Assembly (NCBI GenBank): GCA_963693085.1
Contig: OY856413.1
Location: 746,391,056-746,455,055, forward strand
Reading direction: 5' to 3'
Origin: Alisma plantago-aquatica
Lineage: Eukaryota; Streptophyta; Magnoliopsida; Alismatales; Alismataceae
DNA length: 64,000 nucleotides
The first letter of the stretch is position 1. Each line of letters starts with the position of its first letter. Made by a program: the position numbers and the translations under genes. This document shows, piece by piece, positions 23,936 to 34,458 of this stretch. The notes under the pieces were generated by a model that ran no database searches, was not told where the DNA came from, and saw nothing but the letters and a program-made list of their open reading frames with translations.

Positions 23936-24954
23936 GGAAAACACACCAATTGATTGTATGTTTCGGGGCCTCTCTTTTGATTAGAATAACTACCAACCAT
24001 TAGAGAAAATCCCTAAAGCTAAACCCAAATTATGATACAAAACAATTAATTCTCAGCAAATGCAATTAACACAGTATATGAAAAACACATGTAAATTTTT
24101 CCTTTTTTCCTTTCTAATTGACTTCATAAATAATGTCACATCAAAGAACAACCTTTCCAATTTCATAAATCATATTTAGTTCCACTAAAACTAGAATCAA
24201 AATCTTGTTACTTATATGTAGTTCAGTTTATGTTTACATCAGTTACATGTACATGAAACAACAAACTCAATATACTACCCATCTCGTGAGAGAGATAGAG
24301 TACATGGACATTCTAATCTATCTAGATTATTCTAATTACATCTTCTCAGACACAACCTCTCCACTAGATGTCATTATAACTAAAGACATTTAAAACAACC
24401 TCATGAGACTCATATAGATCCCCAGTGAGTGGATGCATCCCACTCAAGTTGAGTACATGCGTCAACATCAGATTAAGAATGTTGAACTTAAAAGAAATTA
24501 CACATATCAAAAAGTATATCTGATAGTTCTCACATCTAATCAAATCCAACTTTAAAACATCTTTTATAACAAGTCTATGAATAAATCAGTAGATGCTACT
24601 TCATTCAGATTATCAATCTATTAGTATGAGTAACAAGTCAAGATATTAACATTTAGAATCTATACATAAAAATAGCACCATCTTTGTGACACTCCATCAT
24701 TCGGACCAGGAACACATCATGTTGTCCTAAAGTTGAAGTACACATTTGGCATGTCTTCCAAACAAGACTATTCAAATGACAAGTAAATATGAATCATATT
24801 TAGAGTGGATATAAAATCACACGTATGTCAACATTTTATATCAAATTCAAAATTATACACTTAATGATATAAAATAGATCATCCTTATAAAAGAATGATT
24901 AGTTTCAACAACAAGAAGCATATTCAATAGTTGTAGATCTAACAACTAGTGATA
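23936..24954. other. No gene recognised
   Basis: AT-rich, with only short ORFs and no domains or terminal motifs. It is the left target flank of the large gypsy nest and would join 58896 onwards if the nest were absent. Confidence 0.5.
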
Positions 24955-24959
24955 AAAGG

Positions 24960-27139
24960 TGTAAGGACCCTGACCCATGTTTTGGGATAACCCTATTTGT
25001 TTTGCTTAAGTATTTTCCTTAGCTCCTTGCTCTAATCATCTGATATGTAATTAGGGAATGTTGGAAGCTTGGAGTTCCTTGTTTGAGTCTGTTTTGATGA
25101 TGCTTGTGCTTTGTGGAGAGGTTTGGTGCAAATTATAATTTACCTAGAGTAGGGGTTGATGTGCAAGTTTGCCACCTCTAGAGTGTTCCTTCTCTCTCTT
25201 GGCATCATCTAGAGGAAAGAGAAAGAGATGGGCATCTTGTTTGAGCCTTGGATGAGTGGTTACATCCTTCGTGGTGTTTAGGACATATGTTTGAGGTGTG
25301 CCTTGCTCTTAAAAGTGTTGTCTTGGGTTTGAGAGCCTTGGAGAGGCATTGTATCGGTTTGCGGGTGTCTTGAGGGACATCCTATCAGTTTTGTAGTGTC
25401 TAGAGATGCACCATATTAGTTTGTTGTACCTAGGGTTTATCCCTATCGCTTTGTGAAGAGGGTAGATATGTGTATTGGCCTTAACCATCATAGGTGACCT
25501 AGTGGGCGAGACATAGATCTTATCACCTTGTTGCATGGTGTTGCATGTGGCCATTCTTCATGGACAAGTGTCACCTAGGGTTCTAAGGTGTTGACACCTT
25601 CCCCTTGCTCTCTCTTTAATACCCCTTGTATATATACCTCTTTCCCTCCATGCAAGTGAATCCTTTTGGTTATCTGTGCATTTCCTCTTTGGTGGACGAC
25701 CTTGAGCTAGAGGAGCTTCTCCCTTGGAGCTTGGAGGATGAGTCCCATTCTTGTAGTGCTCTCTTTATCATGTACCTTGGTGTTGTGGTGATCGATCAAT
25801 CTTAGAATATCTTCTTCTACCTTGAACTCATGAATCTTGGAGCTTGGTGGTGATCCTTGATGCGGGATATATAACTCTAAACCTTCTTTGTTATTATCAT
25901 CCTTTTTCTTGCTATCTTGTTCTTTATCTTTGTCTCATTATCCCTTGCTTGTTAGTATTTTCCTTCTTGATAGTTTTGCATTCTAGTTTGGGAAGAAGAA
26001 TCTTGCTTAGTTGTTACCATGTGTTACACATTCTAGCTTTTGTTTGGACAAGTGTCTTAAGGTTGAAGATGAGTGGGCCAATATGCTATGGGTGGCCATC
26101 ACGATCTGTGACACCACTGACCGTCACAACTCTGATTGGTCATCACAACAATGTCAAGGCCTAGGTAGACACCTTTGGTTGGATGGTTGTCACGTACTTG
26201 GGGAGGCTTGGGTCACCACACCTTGGTAACATTTAGGTCATCATGCCTTATGTACGAGCAAACTGATATGAGAACAAACGTTATGCGTCACTTGGAGAGG
26301 CGTTTCCTGTCAGGACTCTGGTCATCACGCCTTGAGAGGCATTGATGTCTAATAGACCCAACCCATGTGTTGTGTTATGTCGATGTGTTGATGTCTTAGT
26401 TAGGCAGAGGTCAACACACCCTTAACCAATACCCTTCTTGGTGTGGTTTCCCGATACATCCGTAGTTGGGATGCCCGTCTCGGCTTGGACGTGTTGTTCA
26501 AACCCTAAGCAACCTATCACCCTTTGTGATACTGACACACCCAAGTGTTGCCTGATACTTGTTGTTATCCGTCACACCTTGTTATGGTGTTGCCGGATAG
26601 GTTGGATTGTCTGACACCCCCTCCTTAGGTGTTGCTGCCTGATACCCTCATGATGATAAACTGATACACATCTTGAGTAGGTAGCCTGATGCCATGTTTT
26701 CTCACCTAACACACCCTAAATCGATACCCTACTTTGGAGTGGCTGCCTGACACACCTAGGGTTAACCTGATACCCTATGTTGTAGCCCTAATCGATACCT
26801 TGTGATGGTGTTTAAGATACACCATGTTGATTCTAGGGTCACATGGTATGATGTGATACCCTATGGAGAAGTTGTACAAATGATGTTGAGAGTTATGTTT
26901 CTATACCTGATAACATGTTTTATGATTATAATGAGAACTATGATTCCATATCTCATAACACACCTCATAATAATGATGGAAGTGATGAACTAAGGTTGTT
27001 CGTTGACCCAACCTTGTAAACCCTAATCAGGTACAGAGAAACCCTAATTCTGATGATGTAAAATGTATGGCATGAGTCCTATGAGATGATGGTGTTGTTG
27101 ATGTATTGCTTTCTTATTATCACTTACTAACCAAGAAGG
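24960..27139 (+). repeat. 5' LTR of gypsy element B, left part
   Basis: Matches 55083 to about 57270 of the 3' LTR. It ends at the target duplication (GAAGG, 27135-27139) of the SIRE element. Confidence 0.93.
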
Positions 27140-27469
27140 TGTTGACCTAGGTGTCGCACATTGCCCATATTTTGATAATGACTTAACCATTCCATTCATA
27201 TGTATCTAACAAATCTATTTGAGATCATTGCAGATATTAGATACAAGAAAAGAATCACTTTTATCTCCAAAGCTACTCTTCCGGCACATGCAAAACATGT
27301 GACTTTTAACCGCTTTGTAATATAGCCCTTAGAGGCTTAGAACATTTTATGTAATCACTCATAATCATGTTTTGCATTGTATCTAAGATGGATAAAATGA
27401 TTGGGACTCAAAAATCCATCGTTTGTACAGTTTATGAAAATTCCAAAATACCCTTAAATAGGGATTTTG

Positions 27470-27720
27470 TCGGCCGAATTCCAAACTCGGCCGATCCATA
27501 TATTCTGGAATTTTTTGGGCTGTCGGCCGAGTTTCCAACTCAGCCGATCCTTGTTCGGTCGAGTTTCAATGGTAGGAAACTCGGCTGATTCACTGATCAG
27601 TCAAGACTGAAGGTCGACCGATCGATCGAGTTTCCCCATGGAAACTCGGCCGACAGTCTATCTCTCAGACTTGTCGCCTAGTGTGTCGGCCGAATTGCCT
27701 TTTATGAAACTCGGCCGATC
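27470..27720. repeat. TCGGCCGA palindrome cluster in SIRE LTR (U3)
   Basis: About eleven full or one-mismatch TCGGCCGA cores occur, several as outward/inward pairs of the form TCGGCCGAGTTTCC ... GGAAACTCGGCCGA that could fold into hairpins. It ends about 135 bp upstream of the TATA box. The same cluster is in the 3' LTR at 37074-37324, and a related one lies in front of ORF3 at 34130-34260. Confidence 0.9.
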
Positions 27721-27855
27721 GGACTGTACTGGAATGCAGAAAAAGCAATTCCAATCGTTGGAGGAGTAGGTGGGACTCAAAATAGATCTGTTGCAAGTTG
27801 TAAAACGGCTAGTTTGTGCCACTTAACTCTCCCAACCTCAAAGGGACACCCTCAA

Positions 27856-27866
27856 CTATAAATAGG
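27856..27866 (+). promoter_or_regulatory. TATA box of SIRE 5' LTR
   Basis: CTATAAATAGG in a GC-richer context, followed by a leader-like region. It is conserved in the 3' LTR at 37460-37470. It is the best candidate for the start of the genomic RNA. Confidence 0.8.
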
Positions 27867-28682
27867 ACCTCTTGGACTTCATTCCAAGGTTGCTCATTCA
27901 CATATGCTTGGTCCTAGCCTTAGTTGAGTGGTTTCTAATCCTTTGAGCCCCTTTCTCTCTCTACCTTCAAAGCAAATTCGTGAGTATGAGTGAGTTAGGA
28001 TCCCATGTATGAGAGCTATCATTTGCAATCTTGTAAAGCTCTCCTTTCCACTTCTCCCATCTCCATTCTCTATGAAGATTGATTGAAGTTTCTTCTCCGA
28101 GTGAAAGAGAAGAAGGTTGCTGTTCTTCCCCAAGTGAAGGAGAAGAAGGCTAGCTGCTCCAGGCCTCCAAGTGAAGGAGGAAGGTGCTAAAGCTCTCCAA
28201 GTGAAGGAGAGGTGCAAGGCAAAGCTCAAGCAAGATAGGTAAATCCTGCAAGGCCGAAGACTAGAGCAAGAGTGGGTAATTCCTTTGAAGAAGGTGGAAG
28301 ACTACTTGCTTGGTGGGCAAGTCCTTGGTGAGGTAGAAGATCTTGGCTTGATATATAAGTCCTTGGATGGTTGGTAGTTGTAGCTTGTAATCTTATTGTG
28401 TGATATATATAAGAGAACCAAGTTACAAATCCTAGAGCCTAACCAACTCTAGGTAGTGGACTGACATTGCTCCTAAGTTTAGGACATGGAACCACTCTAA
28501 ACCACCTGTCCAAGTGCATGCTTTCCTTGTCTCTTATCCTTGCTTTGTATGCTAGTTTAGGACATCAAATTGCTGTTTTGAATTAAGTTCTGCACTTAAT
28601 ATAATTTGGTGGTCTAATCACTCTTGTGGAGTTTGTGAAGCTCTATTCAACCCCCCCTTCTAGAGCCCATTGATCCAACAAG

Positions 28683-28694
28683 TGGTATCAGAGC
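28683..28694 (+). other. Primer-binding site, tRNA-iMet, SIRE-type element
   Basis: TGGTATCAGAGC, two bases after the LTR end (ATCCAACA AG). Confidence 0.96.
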
Positions 28695-28730
28695 AGGTCT
28701 TCTCCAAGCTACTTCAACAAGTAGGAGAAG

Positions 28731-30776
28731 ATGGGCGATTCAGCTCTTGGGTCACTCAATCTTGAAGGAAGCTTCTCCATGAGACCCCCGGTCTTCGACG
28801 GCACAAACTTCCTATATTGGAAGAGAAGGATGCAATTCTACATCCAAGGCGTGAGCTACGAGATGTGGAAGATAGTCCATCTCAAGTATGAAGAGCCGAA
28901 GGGGAACATCACCACGTGGACGGAAGATGAGATGAAGCGTGCTCAACTCAATGCTAAAGCTGTGAGCATCATCTACGCCGCCCTTTCACCATCGGAGTTC
29001 AACCGCATCTCTTCTTGGGACACGGCGCATGAGATTTGGCATAAGTTGTGTGTCACCTATGAAGGGACGGAGCAAGTCAAGGAGGCCAAGGTCTATATGC
29101 TCGGCGGCCTACTTGAGAACTTCAAGATGGGGAAGAATGAAAGAGTTGCGGACATGTACACAAGGTTGAATGTCATCTTGAACAGTCTTGCAGCCCTTGG
29201 GAGTGTCATGGATAGAGGTACCATCAATGCAAAGATCTTGAGATCTCTTCCAAAGAGATGGGAGCCAAAGGTCACTTCAATTGAAGAAGTCTACAAGCTG
29301 AGCGAGTTGTCAACCGAGGAGCTGGTTGGTAATCTCCAAGCACATGAACCAAGGCTCGACAAGCAAGAGGAAGAGGAGAAAAGAGAAGAGAAGGAGTCCA
29401 AGAAGATGAAGGACACAGCCTTCAAAGCTCAAGTTGAAGAAATGATGCGGCAACAACAACTTGCCATGAAGTCTCCCTGCCCTTCCTCAAGCGAAGATGA
29501 AGGTGCAAATGATCATGAAGCCAACTATTCAAAAGGAAGACACTTTAAGGGCAAGCCATCATCCTCCACTCCTAGATGCTACGAGTGTGGTCAAAAGGGC
29601 CACTACAAGAATGACTGCCCAAAAGCCAAGAAGGGCTATCATAAGAGCAGCCACAAGAAGGATGACAAATACAAAAGAGAAGCCAAGTACAAGAAGAAGA
29701 ACAAGAAGGAGAGAAGACCCAAAGATGCAGCTCATGCGGCATGGGAGGAGTCCTCTACTTCAAGTTCCTCAAGCTCCGAGGATGGTGAATGTCACCTTGC
29801 ACTCATGGCTTCTACTAGTGAAGAAGTAATTGAGGTAAGTGAGGTAAGCAAGGTAAGTGATGAAAGTTTACTTGATTTATCTAAGGAAACCCTCATTGAA
29901 ATGCTTAATGATTGTCAATCATCTTTTGCTAAATGTAAAGCTAAAAGAAAAAGATTAGGAAAGATAGTTGATGATCTCTATGCCAAGATTGACATTCTAG
30001 ATCAAAATGAGAAATTACATCTTGATAGCATAGATTCTTTACAAGGGCAATTTCTAGACCTTGAACTTCAATATAATGGAGTAGAGGTTGAGAATGGTAC
30101 TTATCTTAAAACTATTGAAAATCTTAAGATAGAGAACCAAAATTGCCTAGATGAGCTAGATGTTCTAAAAACTGAAAATGTTGAACTTAAGCTTATTGAT
30201 GATGCTAGGAGAGATGAAGTGTATGCTTATCAAAGAGAAATTGTTGTCCTTAAATCTGAAAATGCTAAACTTCTTGCACAAACAAATGATTTATCTTCTA
30301 GACCTATCTTGCCTAGAAATGAAGTTGCAAACTTAACTCTTGAAAAAGACTCTCTTCTTACTAAAGCCCTCTGTCTTGAGGCCGACCTTTTGCATGCTAG
30401 AGAAGATCTTGCTAGTTTATCTACTACCATTACAAATCTTAGTGATGATAATGCTAAATTAAGATCTACTTTGCAAAGGTTTCTTTCGGGTAAGAAGTCT
30501 CTAAATGATGTTCTAGAGCACTCTACCAAACAAGTTGGTACTAGTGGTCTAGGATACAATGCGACTACTCCAAAAGGTAAGAAGAAGAAGAAGGGTAAGA
30601 AAAAGAGTGTGGAAACTCCAATTTTCAATGGAGAGTCTTCCGGATCTAAAAACCCCATGGTATGTATGCATTGCAAATGTGATGATCATTATTCTACCTA
30701 TTGTCCTTACAAGCCTAAGGGGACCAACCCAAATATGAAATGGGTCCCCAAGCTAACCCCGGACCCCAAAGTTTGA
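28731..30776 (+). CDS. gag: Gag polyprotein of SIRE-type copia element
   Basis: 681 residues from the first ATG after the primer-binding site. The start RPPVFDGTNFLYWKRRMQ is the typical copia gag beginning, and the capsid-type (UBN2-like) region spans about residues 15-210. A zinc knuckle CYECGQKGHYKNDC lies at about residues 283-296, flanked by very Lys-rich sequence. A long coiled-coil region (about 380-600) rich in Leu, Glu and Asn follows. A second knuckle-like CMHCKCDDHYSTYC lies at about 645-658. Two knuckles and a long coiled coil make this gag longer than most copia gags, as is usual for SIRE. It would assemble the particle and package RNA. It ends in TGA, in the same frame as pol. 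Confidence 0.93.
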   Translation: MGDSALGSLNLEGSFSMRPPVFDGTNFLYWKRRMQFYIQGVSYEMWKIVHLKYEEPKGNITTWTEDEMKRAQLNAKAVSIIYAALSPSEFNRISSWDTAHEIWHKLCVTYEGTEQVKEAKVYMLGGLLENFKMGKNERVADMYTRLNVILNSLAALGSVMDRGTINAKILRSLPKRWEPKVTSIEEVYKLSELSTEELVGNLQAHEPRLDKQEEEEKREEKESKKMKDTAFKAQVEEMMRQQQLAMKSPCPSSSEDEGANDHEANYSKGRHFKGKPSSSTPRCYECGQKGHYKNDCPKAKKGYHKSSHKKDDKYKREAKYKKKNKKERRPKDAAHAAWEESSTSSSSSSEDGECHLALMASTSEEVIEVSEVSKVSDESLLDLSKETLIEMLNDCQSSFAKCKAKRKRLGKIVDDLYAKIDILDQNEKLHLDSIDSLQGQFLDLELQYNGVEVENGTYLKTIENLKIENQNCLDELDVLKTENVELKLIDDARRDEVYAYQREIVVLKSENAKLLAQTNDLSSRPILPRNEVANLTLEKDSLLTKALCLEADLLHAREDLASLSTTITNLSDDNAKLRSTLQRFLSGKKSLNDVLEHSTKQVGTSGLGYNATTPKGKKKKKGKKKSVETPIFNGESSGSKNPMVCMHCKCDDHYSTYCPYKPKGTNPNMKWVPKLTPDPKV

Positions 30777-33700
30777 GTTGGGTTCCGACATCCTCTTTTC
30801 TTGCAGGTCACAAAGAAATGGATTGTTGATAGTGGCTGCTCTAAGCACATGACTGGAGAAATCAGCCATTTCAACAAAATTGTGAAGAAGAAAGGAGGAT
30901 CGGTAACCTTTGGGGACAACAAAAAGGGTAAGGTTATAGGTGAGGGTGATGTAGGTATTGATTTGTGCATTAAAAATGTTTTTCTTGTTGATGGCCTACA
31001 TCACAACTTAATTAGTGTTAGCCAATTATGTGATAATGGTTATCTTGTGCTCTTTACTTCCTTAGAATGCTTGCTTCTAGATTCCCTGTCCTACAATGTC
31101 ATATATAAGGGAACTAGAAATGGTAATCTATATGTGATTGTTCTATATGCTTTAAAGCCCATACTGAATAGATGCTTAGTCGTGGATAAAAACGATCTTT
31201 CGCTTTGGCATCGACGTTTGGGTCATGTGAACTTGCATCAAATGAAGAAACTGAACAAAAAGGACTTGGTTCGAGGACTTCCCAAATTGGATTTTGAAAA
31301 GGATGAGGAATGTCAACCTTGTACTCAAGGGAAACAAACCAAATCCTCCTTCAAATCCAAAGGAGTCATGAGTACCAAGAGAGTTCTAGAGCTTCTTCAT
31401 ATTGATCTCTTCGGACCTATGAGAACACAAACGCTTTGCGGCTCCAAGTATTGTCTTGTTATTGTCGATGATTTTTCTAGATTTACTTGGACTTTCTTTC
31501 TCGTTTCTAATAGTGATACACTCGATGTTTTCTCGAGCTTTTGTAAACGAGTTGAAACCGAAGCTTCTTGTCATGTTGTTTCCATCCGTAGTGATCATGG
31601 GGGAGAGTTTGAAAATGATCTTTTTGAATGTTTTTGTGAAAAATCGGGTTATTCGCACAACTTCTCTTCTCCTCGCACACCCCAACAAAATGGAGTTGTT
31701 GAGAGGAAGAATAGATCGCTGCAAGAGATGGCTAGAACCATGCTTCTTGAGTACGACACTCCTAAGAAGTTTTGGGCTGAAGCCGTTAGCACCTCATGTT
31801 TTGTGCAAAACCGAGTTTTCACTCATCCGACTTTTAAGAAAACCCCCTATGAACTATGGCGTGGTAGGAAGCCGTCAATTGATTTCTTTCATGTGTTTGG
31901 ATGTCCGTGTTTTGTTTTGAACACCAAGGACTCTCTCGACAAGTTTGATCCGAAATCCTACAAGGCTTTCTTCCTAGGCTATAGCACTACTAGCAGGGCT
32001 TTTAGAGTGTTTAACATTGAACTATCTAAAATAGAAGAATCTATAAATGTTAAATTTATTGAAACTAACCCTGGTATTGGCAAGCATTTGGGTGATGATG
32101 ATGTTGCAGATGAAATCATTCCTATCTTAAAAGAGCTCAACATCAAAGACAAAGGCAAGCAGGTTGAAGAAGAAGAAAAAGAAGAAGAAAGGAAGGATCC
32201 CACTCCCCGCTTTGCAAAGAATCACCCCAAGGAGTTGATCATTGGCAACCCGTTTGAAAGAGTGAGGACACGAGCTGCACACAACAAAGAACAAGCAGAC
32301 AGTGCCTTCATCTCTCAACTGGAGCCAAAGAACATCAAAGAGGCCCTTGGCGATGATGAGTGGATCCTTGCCATGCAAGAAGAGCTTGAGCAGTTCGAGA
32401 AGAACCGTGTGTGGACCTTAGTGCCAAGACCAAATGATAGAAAGATCATTGGTACCAAATGGGTCTACCGCAACAAGCTTGATGAGCAAGGAAAAGTGGT
32501 AAGGAACAAAGCAAGGTTAGTAGCACAAGGTTACAATCAACAAGAAGGTATTGATTTTGATGAAACCTATGCTCCTGTTGCTAGATTAGAATCTATTCGT
32601 ATGCTACTTGCCTTTGCTAGTTATAAAAATTTCTTGCTTTATCAAATGGATGTTAAAAGTGCGTTTTTAAATGGTACAATCGAGGAGGAAGTATATGTTG
32701 CTCAACCTCCAGGCTTTGAAAATGATAAGTTACCCAATCATGTATATTTCTTGCAAAAAGCTCTCTACGGACTCAAACAAGCACCTCGAGCTTGGTATGA
32801 GAAACTAAAGAACTTTTTGTTAGATAACGGGTATATCATGGGAAAAGTTGATTGTACTTTGTTTCTAAAACACACTTCTACCCATTTTCTCATAATTCAA
32901 ATATATGTTGATGACATTATATTTGGCAGAACTGACCTTGATCTTTGCAAAGAGTTTGGTTCTCTTATGCAGAGTGAATTCGAGATGAGTATGATGGGTG
33001 AGCTGACCTTCTTCCTCGGCTTCCAAATCAAACAAACCAAGGAGGGTAACTTCATCAACCAAGGCAAATACACACTTGAACTTCTTAAACGCTTTGGGAT
33101 GGAGAACATGAAGCCAATGGATACACCCATGTCAAACACTGCCAAACTTGACAAGGATGAAGAAGGTGAGAAGGTAGATGAGAAGCTCTATAGAGGTATG
33201 ATCGGAAGTCTACTTTACTTAACTGCCTCTAGACCTGATATAATGTTTAGTGTTGGCTTGTGTGCTCGCTTTCAATCAAGCCCTAGGAAATCACATCTTG
33301 TTGCTGTCAAGAGGATTTTGAGGTACTTAGCCAAAACTCCAAATTTTGGACTGTGGTACCCTAAGTCAAGGGACTTTACTCTTGTAGCATATAGTGATGC
33401 TGACTACGCAGGTTGCTTGATTGATAGAAAGTGCACAAGTGGCACTTGCTTCCTCTTGGGACCATGCTTGGTGTCTTGGTTCTCCAAGAAACAGAGCACA
33501 GTGGCATTATCAACTACCGAAGCTGAATACATTGCAGCCGGAAGTTGTTGTGCCCAGGTCCTATGGATGAAGCAAATGCTCCAAGACTTTAACATTCATT
33601 TTGATGCTTCTCCTATTTTCTGTGATAACACTAGTGCAATAAATCTTTCTTATAATCCAATATTGCATAGTAGAGCTAAACACATAGAAGTTCGCCATCA

Positions 33701-33869
33701 TTTTCTCCGTGATCACATTGTCAAAAAGGATATTTATATCACACATGTGGATACGGAAAATCAGTTGGCCGACATTTTCACTAAACCGCTTGCTAGAGAA
33801 CAATTTAATTTTATTAGATCAAAATTGCTCATAATCTCTCTTGATGATGTTGACTTGCTCTCTAATTAG
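30777..33869 (+). CDS. pol: Pol polyprotein of SIRE-type copia element (PR-INT-RT-RH)
   Basis: Open in the gag frame directly after the gag TGA. No ATG lies near its start, so it is probably made as a Gag-Pol fusion or from a spliced RNA. Domains (numbered from 30801): protease [13 protein letters not shown] (6-19), GAG-pre-integrase [10 protein letters not shown] (about 135), and integrase with HIDLFGP (about 200), [12 protein letters not shown] (about 263) and [10 protein letters not shown] (about 297). RT has [31 protein letters not shown] and catalytic YVDD (about 701). RNase H has YSDADYAG (about 863), STTEAEYIA and a final LADIFTKPL. All catalytic motifs I checked are intact and there is no internal stop, so this copy may still be active. 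Confidence 0.95.
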   Translation, partial: VGFRHPLFLQVTKKWIVDSGCSKHMTGEISHFNKIVKKKGGSVTFGDNKKGKVIGEGDVGIDLCIKNVFLVDGLHHNLISVSQLCDNGYLVLFTSLECLLLDSLSYNVIYKGTRNGNLYVIVLYALKPILNRCLVVDKNDLSLWHRRLGHVNLHQMKKLNKKDLVRGLPKLDFEKDEECQPCTQGKQTKSSFKSKGVMSTKRVLELLHIDLFGPMRTQTLCGSKYCLVIVDDFSRFTWTFFLVSNSDTLDVFSSFCKRVETEASCHVVSIRSDHGGEFENDLFECFCEKSGYSHNFSSPRTPQQNGVVERKNRSLQEMARTMLLEYDTPKKFWAEAVSTSCFVQNRVFTHPTFKKTPYELWRGRKPSIDFFHVFGCPCFVLNTKDSLDKFDPKSYKAFFLGYSTTSRAFRVFNIELSKIEESINVKFIETNPGIGKHLGDDDVADEIIPILKELNIKDKGKQVEEEEKEEERKDPTPRFAKNHPKELIIGNPFERVRTRAAHNKEQADSAFISQLEPKNIKEALGDDEWILAMQEELEQFEKNRVWTLVPRPNDRKIIGTKWVYRNKLDEQGKVVRNKARLVAQGYNQQEGIDFDETYAPVARLESIRMLLAFASYKNFLLYQMDVKSAFLNGTIEEEVYVAQPPGFENDKLPNHVYFLQKALYGLKQAPRAWYEKLKNFLLDNGYIMGKVDCTLFLKHTSTHFLIIQIYVDDIIFGRTDLDLCKEFGSLMQSEFEMSMMGELTFFLGFQIKQTKEGNFINQGKYTLELLKRFGMENMKPMDTPMSNTAKLDKDEEGEKVDEKLYRGMIGSLLYLTASRPDIMFSVGLCARFQSSPRKSHLVAVKRILRYLAKTPNFGLWYPKSRDFTLVAYSDADYAGCLIDRKCTSGTCFLLGPCLVSWFSKKQSTVALSTTEAEYIAAGSCCAQVLWMKQMLQDFNIHFDASPIFCDNTSAINLSYNPILHSRAKHIEVRHHFLRDHIVKKDIYITHVDTENQLADIFTKPLAREQFNFIRSKLLIISLDDVDLLSN

Positions 33870-34129
33870 ATGGTTACATCTTATGTGTGTTGCTCTTGCT
33901 TATAAATGCTTTGATTGCTAAAAATGCTTGTTTTTGATAAAATTTCTCTTGTTTCTATCTCTTCTTCGGGCTTTTCTCACAAATCGGGTTTTAATCGACA
34001 AATAGTACCCTATGATGATGGGAATGTGCCTAAATATGCTTAATATACAATCTAGTCCAACCAGAAAAATTGCATTCGGTCATTTGAGGCTAGGGCTAGA
34101 TTTTAGGTTTTTTCCTCATCAGGGTTTCT

Positions 34130-34260
34130 GTCGGCCGAGTTTCCAACTCGACCGATCGATCGGGTACAGGGCACCTGTGTGCTCTGTCGGCCGAGTTTCC
34201 TTTCCTGGAACTCGACCGATCGGCGGCAGGTTGGTTTAATATATATAGGAATCGGCCGAC
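34130..34260 (+). promoter_or_regulatory. Candidate internal promoter of ORF3 (TCGGCCGA cluster plus TATA)
   Basis: At least two TCGGCCGAGTTTCC units each pair with GAACTCGACCGATCGG-type inverted partners. A TTTAATATATATAGGA TATA box follows at 34235-34250, then ATCGGCCGAC and a CTCTCTCTCTCT-rich leader up to the ATG at 34459. The arrangement mirrors the LTR (cluster, TATA, leader) although the sequence between motifs is different. Function is inferred. Confidence 0.6.
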
Positions 34261-34458
34261 TTGCTCCCTCTCAACTAGAGCAAAGTCGACCGAACCCTAG
34301 ACGCCCAGCCCTGACCCTTCCTCTCCTGGTGCTCCTCTCTCTCTCTCCGGCCATTTTTGCCCCCAAATCGACCCGTTCGTTTGTTCTTGCTGCTCTTCGA
34401 GTGCCGCCTGCTCTCTCTCTCCGTGTGGATCGGCTCCATCTCCTCGTTCTCCTCTCCA

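Larger units (their letters stand above)
27140..28680 (+). repeat. 5' LTR of the SIRE-type element
   Basis: TGTTGACCTAGG...ATCCAACA, ending immediately before the primer-binding site. Contains the TCGGCCGA array, a TATA box and repeated CTCCAAGTGAAGGAG-type units at about 28095-28215. Confidence 0.97.

Noticed and set aside
24205..24549. Short ORFs on both strands left of gypsy B
   Set aside because: About 60 residues each, AT-rich composition, no domain and no start context. Consistent with chance.
34357..34458. Upstream extension of ORF3 to a TTG codon
   Set aside because: It starts at a non-ATG codon in a CT-rich leader. The first ATG at 34459 begins the basic N-terminus and is the simpler start.
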